Below, piece after piece: positions 1 to 12,589 of a DNA stretch of 64,000 nt. Source of the DNA: Antedon bifida (Eukaryota; Echinodermata; Crinoidea; Comatulida; Antedonidae); contig OY727097.1 of the NCBI GenBank assembly GCA_963402885.1, positions 5,456,001-5,520,000 on the forward strand. The letters run 5' to 3'. Positions within the stretch are counted from its first letter, which is position 1. Each line of letters opens with the position of its first letter. The translations under genes and the position numbers were made by a program. The notes under the pieces were generated by a model that saw nothing but the letters and a program-made list of their open reading frames with translations, did not search any database and was not told where the DNA came from.

Positions 1-502
1 ATTGGATTGTAGATACGAATTCATGTAAACATTTTGCCAATCGGATGTTGTGACGTCATCATATGGCCAGTTGAATAAAAAAAGTCGTATTTTCATATTT
101 TGCGTAATAGTTCATCACATTTAAAAGGGTGCGCATCTATATTTTACGTATTCAAATTTCTTCTACACGTTAATATGTTGTTCCTGAGATAATTTCCTCC
201 AGAAATTGCTATTTAAGTGTTTCATTTTGATACCGTCGCCATGTTAAAAATTGGAATAAATGGCGGGTCCCGTAATTTCACCTATTCTACACTGTATGTA
301 ATATGTATACAGATTATACTCTTTGCATGTATATACTATATGACACAAATTGACAGAATTCAGCACTAACAGCATATCATATTCTTCAGTTCTTGTCATA
401 ATGCCATAATCTTTATCTGTGTGCAATATTCCAACGTATGACGTGCACGTGGCGTTTGTCGTTGTGCGGATAACTAACTCGTCAAAGTGACGAGTTTCAT
501 GT
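1..502. other. AT-rich flank without a recognisable gene
   Basis: I see no coding exon, RNA gene or repeat that I can name here. The stretch leads into the 3' end of the LINE fragment that follows on the minus strand. Short open frames show no family motif. Confidence 0.5.
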
Positions 503-1745
503 CTAGTTGATTTCTGGAGTTATCCAGGGAAAAGATTTCGATTTTTTACATTTCCTAGTTGGTACAGATTTTGAAATTGCAAAATTGATATTACTAGAAA
601 TACTTTCCCATATATCACTAATATTATTATATTGAAAACAATTCTCCCAATTAAAATTATCTAATATAGTCTGCATTTTTGAAAAATCAGCCTTTTTAAG
701 AGCATATACAGTTTTAGTTATGTCCTTAGCACGTTTATATGACACTTTAACAGAGATCTCAACTGCTTCATGATCACATGATTCAAAATTATAAATTGTA
801 CGACATTTTTCAATCAGTAGTGGATTAGAAACAAATACTAAATCTAAGAAATGTCCTTTACTATCATGTGTAATATACGATGGTTGTTTTAAGACTTCAA
901 CTAACCCAGTAGAGTTTGTTGCATCTAATAGACCATTCGCTAGGCTAGTTAAACCACTACTTTTATCTACCTGTATATCATTCCATTCAATATGTATATT
1001 AAAATCACCAATAAGCGAAACCCATTTGTACTGAGTCATTTTTCTTTGTACTTTTTCTAAATTTGTGTATAAAGCATTTGTGTATTGAATATTGGAAGAT
1101 GGTGGTCTGTAATATACACCTATAAAAATTTTTCCAATACCAGTGTAACACTCTAACCACAATAACTCCAGTATATTATCATTTAGTTCATGACACTCAG
1201 ATGGTTGTAATGATGTTTTTACAGCAATAAGTACTCCCCCACCATGTGAGTTTCTATCCTTTCTAAAAACTATATAATCGTTATTAAATAGTTGACTATC
1301 ATAAATAGAATTGTCAAGCCATGTTTCTGTCATAGATATAATATCATAAAATGAAGAATTAAATCGAGAATTTATATCATGCAACTTATTTTTAACACTT
1401 CTTACATTGCAATAGAATATATTTAGCTTGTTTTTACTATCAGAACCTAATTTTGAATCTATCATAAAATCACTTTGGTTTACATTATTACTTAAACTAT
1501 TATCATAAGTACATTCAGCATTAATTTTAGCATTAGTAATAGTAATTGGTTGTGAAGCATTAACATTGATTATATTTACATTTCGTTCTTGATCATTTAA
1601 CACCATTAAGTTCGTGTCGGCTATATCTTCTTTGCCAATAACTCACTTTCGCATGTCTTGAACTTGGCATAGCTTTGCTTTATGTCCGCTCTGCTTGCAT
1701 TTCCAGCAGATAACTGGACCTCCATGCCGACACACTCTATGTGTG
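503..1745 (-). mobile_element. Non-LTR retrotransposon (LINE) fragment: zinc knuckle and endonuclease
   Basis: On the minus strand an open frame of 367 codons (1606-503) carries an APE-type endonuclease. Visible motifs in order are CNVRSVKNK, MTETWL (catalytic Glu), GGGVLIAVK, YRPPSS, GDFNI and CDHEAV (terminal Asp-His pair). This order and spacing match the endonuclease of CR1/jockey/L2-like LINEs. Just upstream in element orientation (about 1720-1665) another frame encodes CWKCKQSGHKAKLC, a CX2CX4HX4C zinc knuckle typical of the ORF1 protein of such elements. The endonuclease frame stops soon after PWITPEIN, and no reverse transcriptase follows, so the element is truncated at its 3' side. 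Its other edge, near 1740, joins the 5' flank of the first NHL gene abruptly. The clade assignment is an inference; that this is LINE endonuclease is clear. Confidence 0.85.
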
Positions 1746-1854
1746 TACAGGATTGCTGATGATTTAAACTATATTTGATACTGTACCATTTACCAATGGA
1801 GGAATCACTCCATGTTTTAATTGGAATTGTTTGCCTACTGTTGTATTTTTACAG

Positions 1855-3512
1855 ATGTCAAGTCAAGAAGTGCAAGGTACTTGTTGCCAAGACCATCCAG
1901 ACAACACAGTAGAAAGATTTTGTACAACTTGTACTAAAGGTGTATGCAAGAAATGTGTTATGAGTTGTTACAAAGATCATCATGATATTATAAAGATGAT
2001 TAATGCCATAGAAGCATTTAACAAACAAGTAACTGAAGTTATCAGGTCAGCTGATGATGTCAAGCAAGAATTGGAAAATACACTCGACTTTATAGTGAAG
2101 GACCAAGCAGACTTTGATTCACATGCAAACATGATCAGAGACGTTATTAAAATGCATAAAGAAACAATTATTTCTAAGGTTGAAGAGGAAAGCAAAAAAC
2201 TATTGTTGGATCTTGAAAATGTATGTAAGCAAAAGAATGATGTCACTGACGGTCAAGTGAAAGAGCTAGAATTACACCAAATTGAAGTGCAAAGTTTGAA
2301 GAAGTCAAGTTCAGAAATGATGGACCAGCCAAAACAAACAAAAACACTTGATGATTTCAAGTCAGATATCAATGCCGTCAAACAAAACGTAAAGGAAATG
2401 AATTCCAGATATTTATCTTGTGCAAATAATCTCAATCCGAACTTCACATTTAATACAGACCTGGATGATGCTCTCAAAAAAGGCCTTGGTGACATCACAA
2501 GTGTTGATAGTAGGTTCATCATTGACAAAGATGATAGATCTATTACAGTATCAAAGGGACAAACATTTGAAGTTAAAGCAGAAAGTCTGGATAAAAGTGA
2601 TACATGTAAAGTATCTGCTACTCTGATAACTCCATCAGGTGAAAAAACTGCCACTGAGGTAGAAGGCATGGGAAGTGGAGAGTATAGAATAAAGGGAAGA
2701 TGTGATAAGGAAGGTGACTGGAAGATGGAGGTCACTGCTGGAGTAGCACACTTTAAAGATTCACCAGTGAATATCAAAGTGGAACCACTGATAACATAAA
2801 TTCACACAAGAATGGCAAACACAAGGTAACAGATGTAGTGCTAGACTCAGAATTTGTTGCAAATATTAAACTAGCACAAGATGCCATAGTTGGTAGAATG
2901 CATAACATGGGTAATGGTCACATTGTGTACAGTGATATACAAAGGAAGGTTGTTGTGATGCTTAATGATAAATTTGAAGAGTGCGCTCAATTTGGTAAAG
3001 GAATATTAGAATGGCCAAAGGGGTTGACAGTAAACAATGAAACACAAGTTTTGTATGTTGCAGATAGTAAAGCTAATTGTGTGTGTAAATTTCATATTGA
3101 TGATGGTAGCCTGCTGGGTAAGATGGTTGTAGAGGATGGAAATGACTTTGATTGCCCAAATGATGCGACTTTAACCCGAGAAGGACATTTACTGGTTACT
3201 GAACGGAATTGTAGTAGAATACACATGATCAATGCAAATGGTACCTTTATTAAAACACTTGTAAGTGAAGGTGAAGAAGATGGGAAAGTTATCCACCCTT
3301 GTGTTATAGTAACAGACATGGATGAAAACATAATAATATCCAGTGAATATAAACTACAATTATTTGACAAAAATTGTGTTTTTTCAAAACGAATTGAAAA
3401 TATTGATGATGGATTAGAATTTCCACTTGGAATCACTGTAATTTCCAACAGACCACAAACAATAGCAGTAGCTGATTGTGAAACTAACAATGTTAAAATA
3501 TTCAATTACTAA
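1855..3512 (+). pseudogene. B-box/filamin/NHL gene copy 1, disrupted by deletions
   Basis: The start ATG at 1855 follows a splice acceptor (a run of T then ACAG), as in the sister copies. The first frame (to 2799) gives the B-box, coiled coil and filamin repeat and ends in VEPLIT. A second frame (to 3512) gives the NHL repeats. Compared with copy 2, about 19 bases are missing near 2787, which shifts the frame, and a further 60 bases are missing near 2850, which is in frame. The upstream noncoding exon seen in copies 2-4 is absent: the sequence switches to LINE DNA at about 1740. A polyadenylation signal remains near 3565. As it stands it could at most make a truncated, RING-less B-box/filamin protein, so it is probably a decaying copy. 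Confidence 0.8.
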
Positions 3513-3969
3513 ACACCCTACATAAAACCTGTATATCTATATTCTTTATATGAATTACATCTGAAATAAAAGAACTATTATTATTACTAGCAGGTACTCG
3601 TCCAATGGAAAGGTACCATGGTAAATTAAGTACATACATGTTATAGAAATAGATGTGTATAGCCTATGGCACGTCATATGAAAGTCTAACTACAATGTGC
3701 AGAGTATTTATATTATAATATCCTGTTTTATATTATAATATCCTGGATTTATAAAGCACTTTATGTTGTGAAACTTCTGTAAGCACTGATCATAAAGTAG
3801 AAACTGAGGGAAAAAACTTAACCCAAACCGAAGTATGGGGATATGCCCTTGTCGGTAAAAAGGGTTCGGTCTAAGTTGAACCCTGGCTCGGTCATCCCAG
3901 ACTCTAACACCTCCTACCCTATAGTAAAGAAACTGAAACTCATAAAGTGAATAGGTTTACTGTACAGTA

Positions 3970-4090
3970 CCTGGCATATCCATATATGGACATGATGATA
4001 TCATATCACTACCATATTTGGGTATCACTACCATATTTGGGTGCATCAAACTTTTTTTGTCAAACTAGTTTGATAGTGTAGACAGAGCTT
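3970..4090. mobile_element. TWA-type MITE, left end missing, between NHL copies 1 and 2
   Basis: It begins at CTGGCATATCCATATATGG and ends GATAGTGTAGACAGAGCTTAA. The same truncated copy with the same left border is found at 11823-11948 before NHL copy 4, so it is part of the duplicated unit. Confidence 0.75.
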
Positions 4091-4671
4091 AAAGGGGTGC
4101 AATTTGTGAATTTGTGAATATTAGTGCGTTTTCCTACATTAATTAAATTACATATTACGAAGTTTGTATGTAGCTATAAGAATGTACAAGTTATAACAAA
4201 AATTAATTTAATTTAAATTGCTTATGAAATTGTTATTCAGATTGATTTAATTAAATTACAAATACCATTTCTTTATGTTTGGTTATATCTATGTCCATGT
4301 AAACTTTACATTGTAAGTTTTAATTAAATCACATGGTTCTATTGCTTCTGTTGCAGCAAAGTATAACAAAATAAATATTATTATCAGCTATTAAATATTG
4401 TGAGATCAAAGCATTATAAAAAGGAAGGAAGTAGTGTTATAATTGGAAAGAAGTACAGTAGATGGTAGCTGTATTATGACTGGATATGATCCTCAGGCAT
4501 TTACACTATTGTTGTAATTGTATGTAACATTCAAGATCTATTCTATATCTAAACAATTTTCTATTGTGTCAAAGTTCAAATTTTATGGATGAGAAATCTC
4601 TTGCACAAAATATGCATTGTCATCAACTACACCCAACGATGCCCACTGTATAGCGGATGTGAAGCTTAAGT

Positions 4672-4841
4672 AGGACTGCGAGAAACTTACATCAAGAAAC
4701 TAAGGTAAGTTGTGAACTTAAATAGTGAGTACAGGATTGCTGATGATTTAAACTATATTTGTTACTGTAATGTAACAATGGAGGAATCACTCCATGTTTT
4801 AACACAATTGGAATTGTTTGCCTACTGTTGTATTTTAACAG
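4672..4841 (+). promoter_or_regulatory. Noncoding first exon and 137-base intron of NHL gene copy 2
   Basis: A short 5' exon ends at 4704 before GTAAGT, and the intron ends at 4841 directly before the start ATG. The same exon, donor and acceptor recur upstream of copy 3 (donor at 8788) and copy 4 (donor at 12624), but the exon is missing before copy 1. An AT-rich TATAAAA-like stretch lies near 4415 and again near 12307. The transcription start is inferred, not proven. Confidence 0.55.
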
Positions 4842-6578
4842 ATGTCAAGTCAAGAAGTACAAGGTACTTGTTGCCAAGACCATCCAGACAACACAGTAGA
4901 AAGATTTTGTACAACTTGTACTAAAAGTGTATGCAAGAAATGCGTTATGAGTTGTTATAAAGATCATCATGATACTATAAAGATGAGTAATGCCATAGAA
5001 GCATTTAACAAACGAGTAACTGAAGTGATCAGGTCAGCTGATGATGTCAAGCAAGAATTAGAAAATACACTTGACTTTATAGTGAAGGACCAAGCAGACT
5101 TTGATTCACATGTAAACATGATCAGAGACGTTATTAAAATGCATAAAGAAACAATTATTTCTAAGGTTGAAGAGGAAAGCAAAAAACTATTGTTGGATCT
5201 TGAAAATGTATGTAAGCAAAAGAATGATGTCACTGACGGTCAAGTGAAAGAGCTAGAGTTACACCAAATTGAAGTGCAAAGTTTGAAGAAGTCAAGTTCA
5301 GAAATTATGGACCAGCCAAAAGAAACAAAAACACTTGATAATTTCAAGTCAGATATCAATGCAGTCAAACAAAACGTAAAGGAAATGAATTCCAGATATT
5401 TATCTTGTGCAAATAATCTCAATCCGAACATCACATTTAATACAGACCTGGATGATGCTCTCACAAAAGGCCTTGGTGACATCAAAAGTGTTGATAATAG
5501 GTTCATCATTGACAAAGATGATAGATTCATTGCAGTATCAAAGGGACAAACATTTGAAGTGAAAGCAAAAAGTCTGGATAAAAATGATACATGTAAAGTA
5601 GCTGCTACTCTGATAACTCCATTCGGTGAAAAAACTGCCACTGAGGTAGAAGATATGGGAAGTGGAGAGTATAGAATAAAAGGAAGATGTGATAAGGAAG
5701 GTGATTGGAAGATGGAGATTACTGCTGGAGTAGCATACTTTAAAGGTTCACCAGTGAATATCAAAGTGGAACCACTAGGACATGTACATACCATTGATAA
5801 CATAAATTCACACAAGAATGACAAACACAGGGTATCAGATGTTGTATTAGATTCAGATGGTTGTATATTAGTATCCAGTTTTTGTAACGAGTTGTTGAAA
5901 TATACTAAATCAGGTGAATTTGTTGCCAATATTAAACTGGCACGAACTGCCATCGTTGGTAGAATGCATAACATGGGTAATGGTCACATTATGTACAGTG
6001 ATATGCATAGAAAGATTGTTGTGATGCTTAATGATAAATTTGAAGAGTGCGCTCAATTTGGTAAAGGAATGTTAGAACGGCCAAATGGATTGACTGTAAA
6101 CAATGAAACACAAGTTTTGTATGTTGTAGATAGTGAAGTTAAGTGTGTGTGTAAATTTGATATTGATGATGGTAGCCTGCTGGGTAAGATAGATTTAGAG
6201 GATAGAAATGACTTTGATTGGCCATATGATGTGACTTTAACCCGAGAAGGACATTTACTGGTTACTGAATGGAATTATAGTAGAATACACATGATCAATG
6301 CAAATGGTACCTTTATTGAAACACTTGTAAGTGAAGGTGAAGAAGATGGGAAAGTTATCCACCCTCGTGTTATAGTAACAGACATGAATGAAAACATAAT
6401 AATATCCAGTGAAAATAAACTACAATTATTTGACAAAAATTGTGTTTTTTCAAAACGAATTGAAAATATTGATGATGGATTAAAAACTCCAGTTGGAATC
6501 ACTGTAATTTCCAACAGACCACAAACAATAGCAGTAGCTGATCAGAAAACTAACGATGTTAAAATATTCAATTACTAA
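4842..6578 (+). CDS. B-box/filamin/NHL protein, copy 2 (TRIM2/3/71-like, no RING)
   Basis: This 578-residue protein has a B-box zinc finger at about residues 8-46 with Cys/His spacing CQDH...FCTTC...CKKC...HHD. A helical, charged coiled-coil region follows at about 50-200, then one filamin/ABP280 immunoglobulin-like repeat at about 215-312 (PFGEKTATEVEDMGSGEYRI), then NHL beta-propeller repeats to the end. This is the order found in TRIM2, TRIM3 and TRIM71, but the RING finger is missing, so ubiquitin-ligase activity of its own is not expected. It is an intact member of a four-gene tandem array and nearly identical to copy 4. Its polyadenylation hexamer looks altered (AATCAA near 6632). The cellular role is unknown; comparable genes are expanded in marine deuterostomes. 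Confidence 0.9.
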   Translation: MSSQEVQGTCCQDHPDNTVERFCTTCTKSVCKKCVMSCYKDHHDTIKMSNAIEAFNKRVTEVIRSADDVKQELENTLDFIVKDQADFDSHVNMIRDVIKMHKETIISKVEEESKKLLLDLENVCKQKNDVTDGQVKELELHQIEVQSLKKSSSEIMDQPKETKTLDNFKSDINAVKQNVKEMNSRYLSCANNLNPNITFNTDLDDALTKGLGDIKSVDNRFIIDKDDRFIAVSKGQTFEVKAKSLDKNDTCKVAATLITPFGEKTATEVEDMGSGEYRIKGRCDKEGDWKMEITAGVAYFKGSPVNIKVEPLGHVHTIDNINSHKNDKHRVSDVVLDSDGCILVSSFCNELLKYTKSGEFVANIKLARTAIVGRMHNMGNGHIMYSDMHRKIVVMLNDKFEECAQFGKGMLERPNGLTVNNETQVLYVVDSEVKCVCKFDIDDGSLLGKIDLEDRNDFDWPYDVTLTREGHLLVTEWNYSRIHMINANGTFIETLVSEGEEDGKVIHPRVIVTDMNENIIISSENKLQLFDKNCVFSKRIENIDDGLKTPVGITVISNRPQTIAVADQKTNDVKIFNY

Positions 6579-7659
6579 ACAGTCTACATAAAACCTGTAT
6601 ATATCTATATTCTTTATATGGATTATATCTGAAATCAAAGAACTATTATTATTACTAGCAGGTACCCGTCAAATGGAAGGGTACCATGATAATTAAGTGC
6701 ATACATATATTATAGAAATGGATGTGTATAGCCTATGGCACGTCATATGAAAGTCTAACTACAATACGCAGAGTATTTATATTATAATAACCTGTTTTAT
6801 ATTATAATATCCTGGGTTTATAAAGCGCTTTATGTTGTAAAACCTCTGTCACCACTGATCATACGTAGAAACTGAGGGAAAAAAACAAAATCCAAACCGA
6901 AGTATGGGGATACGCCCTTGTCGGTAACCAGGGTTCGGTCTAAATTGAACCCTGGCTTGGTCATCCCAGACTGTAACACCTCCTACCCTATAGTAAAGAA
7001 ACTGAAACTCATAAAGTGAATAGGTTTACTGTATTCTTAAGTTAGGGAAGACAGAAAGTTTGTTTCTCTGTTGTAAATATTGTACTTTGATTGATGTATT
7101 ATATTTTCGTATGTATTTTTTAATAAATAATGGGCGTATGAGATGTCTATACCTCCATTTGGTTCGGAATAATTCAGTAGAGCATGGTCGCCAATTGCAT
7201 ACTCGATTGACGATGAACTGCTGCCCGTGGCGTTCTTTATTGTTACCTATTGTATATTGCATGCTTGATTGATTATGGTAGCAGGGAAATGCCGAGGATT
7301 GTTGCAAAGAAATTGATGTTTTTAATAATTTTTTAATCATTACAATAAGACATTGCCACAACGTAAAGTTTTATGGTACAGTAAGTGAATAAATGATGTG
7401 AGCATACCGTATATATGAACTTTTAAACATTTCTAAACTCAGAAACCCAGGGTAATATGTTTGCACATAAGTCAATATTTCGATAATAAAAACAACTATA
7501 AAAAGTCATATAAGAAACATGTTACTGTTGTTACAGGGTTTCTAACTAAGTGAAATGGAAAGAACTAAGTGATGACATAAAATATGTAAAAACATATTTT
7601 AATTTTAAATTAAAAAATAAGAATACTAGAATTCAGATTATATGATGTTGGAATAAGTT

Positions 7660-8010
7660 TAATTATGTATGTAGGAGCATTTATTTATTTGTAATTACTT
7701 TGTAAATCTTAATCTTGGTGTTTATTCTTTTGTATGATTTGGATTTTACAAATTAAAATTCTAATTCGTCTTACTGTAATGTAATATTAATGTAGATGTG
7801 TAAATTAAAATTTTCAGTTTTTAGTTAAATTCTTATTAATAATTTATTTAAGATTTTTTGTATTACGTTTAATTATTTAAGTAAGCAGGAGCATTTATTG
7901 TAATTATATACTTTTCACATATACTGTTCATTTTGATGCTTATTCTATTGTAAATTTGGATTTTACAATCTAAAATTCTAATTAATTCTAATTTAAGTGT
8001 AAAATTAATA
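7660..8010 (+). repeat. Diverged direct duplication, two units of roughly 200 bases
   Basis: The block from about 7660 to 7830 is repeated in altered form at about 7865-8010. Shared phrases include AGGAGCATTTAT, GGATTTTACAA and AAAATTCTAATT. This AT-rich block is absent downstream of copies 3 and 4, so it belongs to an insertion specific to the copy 2 unit. Confidence 0.5.
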
Positions 8011-8039
8011 TTTTCAGTTTTAGTTAAACTCTTGTTAAC

Positions 8040-8150
8040 TGATAATTTGATTTTTGTATGATGTGTTTCAGCCTTGTTGAAAAACACCATTGAGGTGAAC
8101 AAGTGTTACCGTGATTAAATAAAGTTTTTATTATTATTATTATTTATACT
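8040..8150 (+). mobile_element. Possible LINE or SINE 3' tail ending in (ATT)n
   Basis: A short unique segment runs into a polyadenylation-like AATAAAG followed by TTTTATTATTATTATT. This is the usual look of the 3' end of a non-LTR element with a microsatellite tail. No coding sequence is attached. The family cannot be named. Confidence 0.35.
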
Positions 8151-8266
8151 GTTTATACATATTCCTCAAGAAACTACTCGACTGTACTTCAGATTTCCTT
8201 CTTCATATTGGACATAAATCTGTTTATTCTTATAATCATCCTTCCTCTTACCCATTACTAACAAAC

Positions 8267-8461
8267 ATGTCACTAGCACTGCAGTGTCTAGGCAATCTTA
8301 ACAATAATCGAAGAGCATTGTTGGTTGTACATACCACCCGTAGGGCATTAAGTGCATTGAGTGTGATTAGACCACAAAGAAGAGCAATACATACTCATGC
8401 AATAAGATTTGAACAGCAAGCATTTAAAACCAACAGAGCATTTGCTGAATTTACGTGCTAG
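8267..8461 (+). other. Unassigned 64-codon open frame
   Basis: A short frame contains recurring RRAL/RRAI motifs. The complementary strand reads as a degenerate leucine-rich repeat with the recurring phrase AATGC. Its left flank (about 8146-8240) matches the intron next to the TTC6-like exon at 15554. I see no known domain and doubt that it is a gene. Confidence 0.2.
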
Positions 8462-8901
8462 TGTATTAGCTTGAATACATAAATGTATTGGCGTCTAATG
8501 TATATGTAATAACAATTAATTTAATTCAAATTGCTTATGAAATTGTTATTCAAAATAATTGAAGTACAGTAGCTATGGTAGCTGTATTATGAATATGATG
8601 CTCAGGCATTTAAACTATTGTTGAATGTAATACATTCAAGATCTATTCTATATCTAGTTCAAAGTTTATGGATGAGAAATCTCTTGCATAAAATATGCAT
8701 TGTCATCAACTACACCCAACGATGTCAACTGTATAGCGGCTGTAAAGCTTAAGTAGGACTGCGAGATAGTTACAACAAGAAAATAAGGTAAGTTGTAAAC
8801 TTAAATAGCAAGTACAGGATTGCTGATGATTTAAACTATATTTGTTACTGTACCATGGAGGAATCACTCCATGTTTTAATTGAACTGTTGTATTTTTACA
8901 G

Positions 8902-10635
8902 ATGTTAAGTCAAGAAGTACAAGGTACTTGTTCCTAAGACCATCCAGACAACACAGTAGAAAGATTTTGTACAACTTGTACTAAAAGTGTATGCAAGAAA
9001 TGTGTTATGAGTTGTTACAAAGATCATCATGATATTATAAAGATGAATAATGCCATAGAAGCATTTAACAAACAAGTAACTGAAGTGATCAGGTCAGCTG
9101 AAGATGTCAAGCAAGAATTAGAAAATACTTTTCATTCTATAATGGATGACAAAGCGGACTTTGAATCACATGTAAAGATGATCAGAGAAGTTATTGAAAC
9201 ACATAAAGAAACAATTATTTCTAAGGCTGAAGAAGAAACCAAAAAACTATTGTTGGATCTTGAAAATGTATGTAAGCAAAAGAATGATGTCACTGACGGT
9301 CAAGTGAAAGAGCTAGAGTTACACCAAATGGAAGTGCAAAGTTTGAAGAAGTCAAGTTCGGAAATGATGGACCAGCCAAAAAAAAAAAAAACACTTGATG
9401 ATTTCAAGTCAGATATCAATGCAGTCAAACAAAACGTAAAGGAAATGAATTCCAGATATTTATCTTGTGCAAATAATCTCAATCCGAACTTCACATTTAA
9501 TACAGACCTGGATGATGCTCTCACAAAAGGCCTTGGTGACATCACAAGTGTTGATAGTAGGTTCATCATTGACAAAGATGATAGATCTATTACAGTATCA
9601 AAGGGACAAACATTTGAAGTTAAAGCAGAAAGTCTGGATAAAAGTGATATATGTAAAGTATCTGCTACTCTGATAACTCCATCAGGTGAAAAAACTGCCG
9701 CTGAGGTAGAGGACATGAGAAGTGGAGTTTATAGAATAAAGGGAAGATGTGATAAGGAAGGTGATTGGAAGATAGAGATCACTGCAGGAGTAGCACACTT
9801 TAAAGGTTCACCAGTGAATATCAAAGTGGAACCACTAGGACTTGTACATACCATTGATAACATAAATTCACACAAGAATGACAAACATGGGGTATTAGAT
9901 GTTGTATTAGATTCAGATGGTTGTATATTAGTATCAAGCTTTTTTAAGTTGTTGAAATATACCAAATCAGGTGAATTTGTTGCCAATATTAAACTAGCAC
10001 AAGATGCCATAGTTGGTAGAATGCATAACATGGGTAAAGGTCACATTATGTACAGTGATGTACAAAGGAAGGTTGTTGTGATGCTTAATGATAAATTTGA
10101 AGAGTGCGCTCAATTTGGTAAAGGAATATTAGAACAGCCAACTGGATTGGCAGTAAACAATGAAACACAAGTTTTGTATGTTACAGATAGTAAAGCTAAT
10201 TGTGTGTGTAAATTTGATATTGATGATGGTAGCCTGCTGGGTAAGATGGTTGTAGAGGATGGAAATGACTTTGATTGCCCAAATGATGTGACTTTAACCC
10301 GAGAAGGACATTTACTGGTTACTGAATGGAGTAGAAGTAGAATACGCATGATCAATGCAAATGGTACCTTTATTAAAACACTTGTAAGTGAAGGTGAAGA
10401 AGATGGGAAAGTTATCCACCCCCGTGCTATAATAACAGACATGAATGAAAACATAATAATATCCAGTGATAGAAAACTACAATTATTTGACAAAAATTGT
10501 GTTTTTTCAAAACGAATTGAAAATATTGATGATGGATTGAAAGGTCCAGTTGGAATCACTGTAATTTCCAACAGACCACAAACAATAGCAGTAGCTGATT
10601 ATGAAACTAACAATGTTAAAATATTCAATTACTAA
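8902..10635 (+). pseudogene. B-box/filamin/NHL gene copy 3, with an early stop
   Basis: The ATG at 8902 lies at the same place as in the other copies (after a 114-base leader intron, donor at 8788). Codons 11-12, where the sisters read Cys-Gln, are Ser-stop. The change removes the first B-box cysteine pair and ends the frame after 11 residues. From the internal ATG at 9007 a frame of 542 codons stays open and encodes the rest of the B-box, the coiled coil, the filamin repeat and the NHL repeats, with a run of 13 A that encodes lysines near 9378. Reinitiation at 9007 would make a protein with a broken B-box. The polyadenylation hexamer is also altered (AAACAA near 10688). The intact downstream frame suggests a recent lesion. 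Confidence 0.8.
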
Positions 10636-11717
10636 ACAGTCTACATTAACCCTGTATATCTATATTCTTTATATGAATTATATCTGAAACAAAAGAACTA
10701 TTATTAATACTAGCAGGTACTCGTCCAATGGAAGGGTACCATGATAAATTAAGTGCATACATGTTATAGAAATGGATGTGTATAGCCTATGGCACGTCAT
10801 ATGAAAGTCTAACTACAAATACAGAGTATGTATATTATAATATCCTGTTTTATATTATAATATCCTGGATTTATAAAGCACTTTATGTTGTAAAACCTCT
10901 GTAAGCACTGATCATACGTATAAACTGAGGGAAAAAAACTAAATCCAAACCGAAGTATGGGGATACGCCCTTGTCGGCAACCAGGGTTTGGTCTAAATTG
11001 AACCCTGGCTCGGTCATCCCAGACTGTAACACCTCCTACTCTATAGTAAAGAAACTGAAACTCATAAAGTGAATAGGTTTACTGTATTCTTAAGTTAGGG
11101 AAGACAGAAAGTTTGTTTCTCTGTTGTAAATATTGTACTTTGATTGATGTATTATATTTTCGTATGTATTTTTTAATAAATAATGGGCGCATGAGATTAC
11201 TATACCTCCATCTGGTTCGGAATTTCTGTTCAAATGTTTAATATATTCTTTAATATTAAAATAGTTATTGTAGCCTTCTACTGCTTTTGTGTTTTTTTTG
11301 TGTGTTTTTGGAATTCAATCTTTCTTTTTATTGTGAATTTTAAAATGCTTCTCTTTTACAGCATACTATTCATCAGTTGTTTGTCAGAATCCAAATGATA
11401 CATTGGGTTTTTTAATCATTACAATAAGACATTGCCACAATGTAAAGTTTTAATAAATGATGTGAGCATACCGTATATATGAACTTTTAAACATTTCTAA
11501 ACTCACAAACCCTGTGTAATATGTTTGCACATAAGTTAGTATTTCGATAATAAAAACAACTATAAAAAGTCATATAACAAAGTTAGAAACATGTTACTGT
11601 TGTTACAAGGTTTATACTGTTTATATACATTTTTCAAGAAATTACACAACCTTACTTTAGATTCCCTTCTTCATATTGGGCATAAATCTGTTTATTCTTA
11701 TAATAATCCTTTTTCTT

Positions 11718-11822
11718 ACCTGTATAAATAAGCTCTGACACTCCTAGGCTGCAGTTGTAAAGCTTACAGTTTACAGTTTACAGTTTACAATTTACTGTAG
11801 CGTCCCTTCATGCCATAATATG
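11718..11822 (-). pseudogene. Relic of a TTC6-like TPR exon inside an NHL repeat unit
   Basis: This stretch is nearly identical to the 3' part of the TPR exon at 15554-15768, including its splice donor (read on the minus strand as TATACAGGTAAG). It carries a short expansion of the phrase CAGTTTA. The match stops at about 11823, where a partial MITE and the upstream flank of NHL copy 4 begin. It is a by-product of the segmental duplication that made the NHL array and is not expected to be coding. Confidence 0.75.
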
Positions 11823-11948
11823 CTGGCCTGGCGTATCCATATATGGACATGATGATATCATATCACTACCATATTTGGGCATATCACTACCATATTTGGG
11901 TGCATCAAACTTTTTTTGTCAAACTAGTTTGATAGTGTAGACAGAGCT
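11823..11948. mobile_element. TWA-type MITE, left end missing, before NHL copy 4
   Basis: Matches the truncated copy at 3970-4090, including the border GGC(A/G)TATCCATATATGG. Its left neighbour is the TTC6-like exon relic. Confidence 0.75.
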
Positions 11949-12589
11949 TAAAGGGGTGTAACAAACTTTTTTTTGTGAATTGTGTTAAGATATTATTATT
12001 ATTATTAGAGCGTTTTCCTTCGTTAATTAAATTACTTATTATGAAGTTTGTATGTAGTTATAAGGATGTAAAAATTATAATAACAATTAATTTAATTTAA
12101 TTTAAACTGCTTATGAAATTGTTATTCAGATTGATTTAAATAAATTACAAATATCATTTCTTTATGTTTGGTTATATCTATGTCCATGTAAACTTTATAT
12201 GCAAGTTTTAATTAAATCACATGGTTCTATTGCTTCTGTTGTAGCAAAGTATAACAACATAAATATTATTATCAGCTATTAAATACCAATACTGTGAGAT
12301 CAAATCATTATAAAAAGGAAGAAAGTGGTGTTATAATGATCCATTGAACAATATCTATATCACCTGAACTACATACAATAAGAAAATGACAATACACAAA
12401 ATAATTGAAACGAAATACTGTAGGTATGGTAACTGTATTATGATCCTCAGGGATTTACACTACTGTAATAACATTCAAGATCTATTCTATATCTACACAA
12501 TTTTCTATTGTGTCAAAGTTCAAATTTTATGGATGAGAAATTTCTACAACTCAAACAATGCCAAATGTATAGTGGCTGTGAAGCTTAAG

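Noticed and set aside
5240-5974. Long minus-strand open frames opposite the NHL genes
   Set aside because: They recur opposite every copy and mirror the coding strand. The plus strand has clear domains, so these are shadows.
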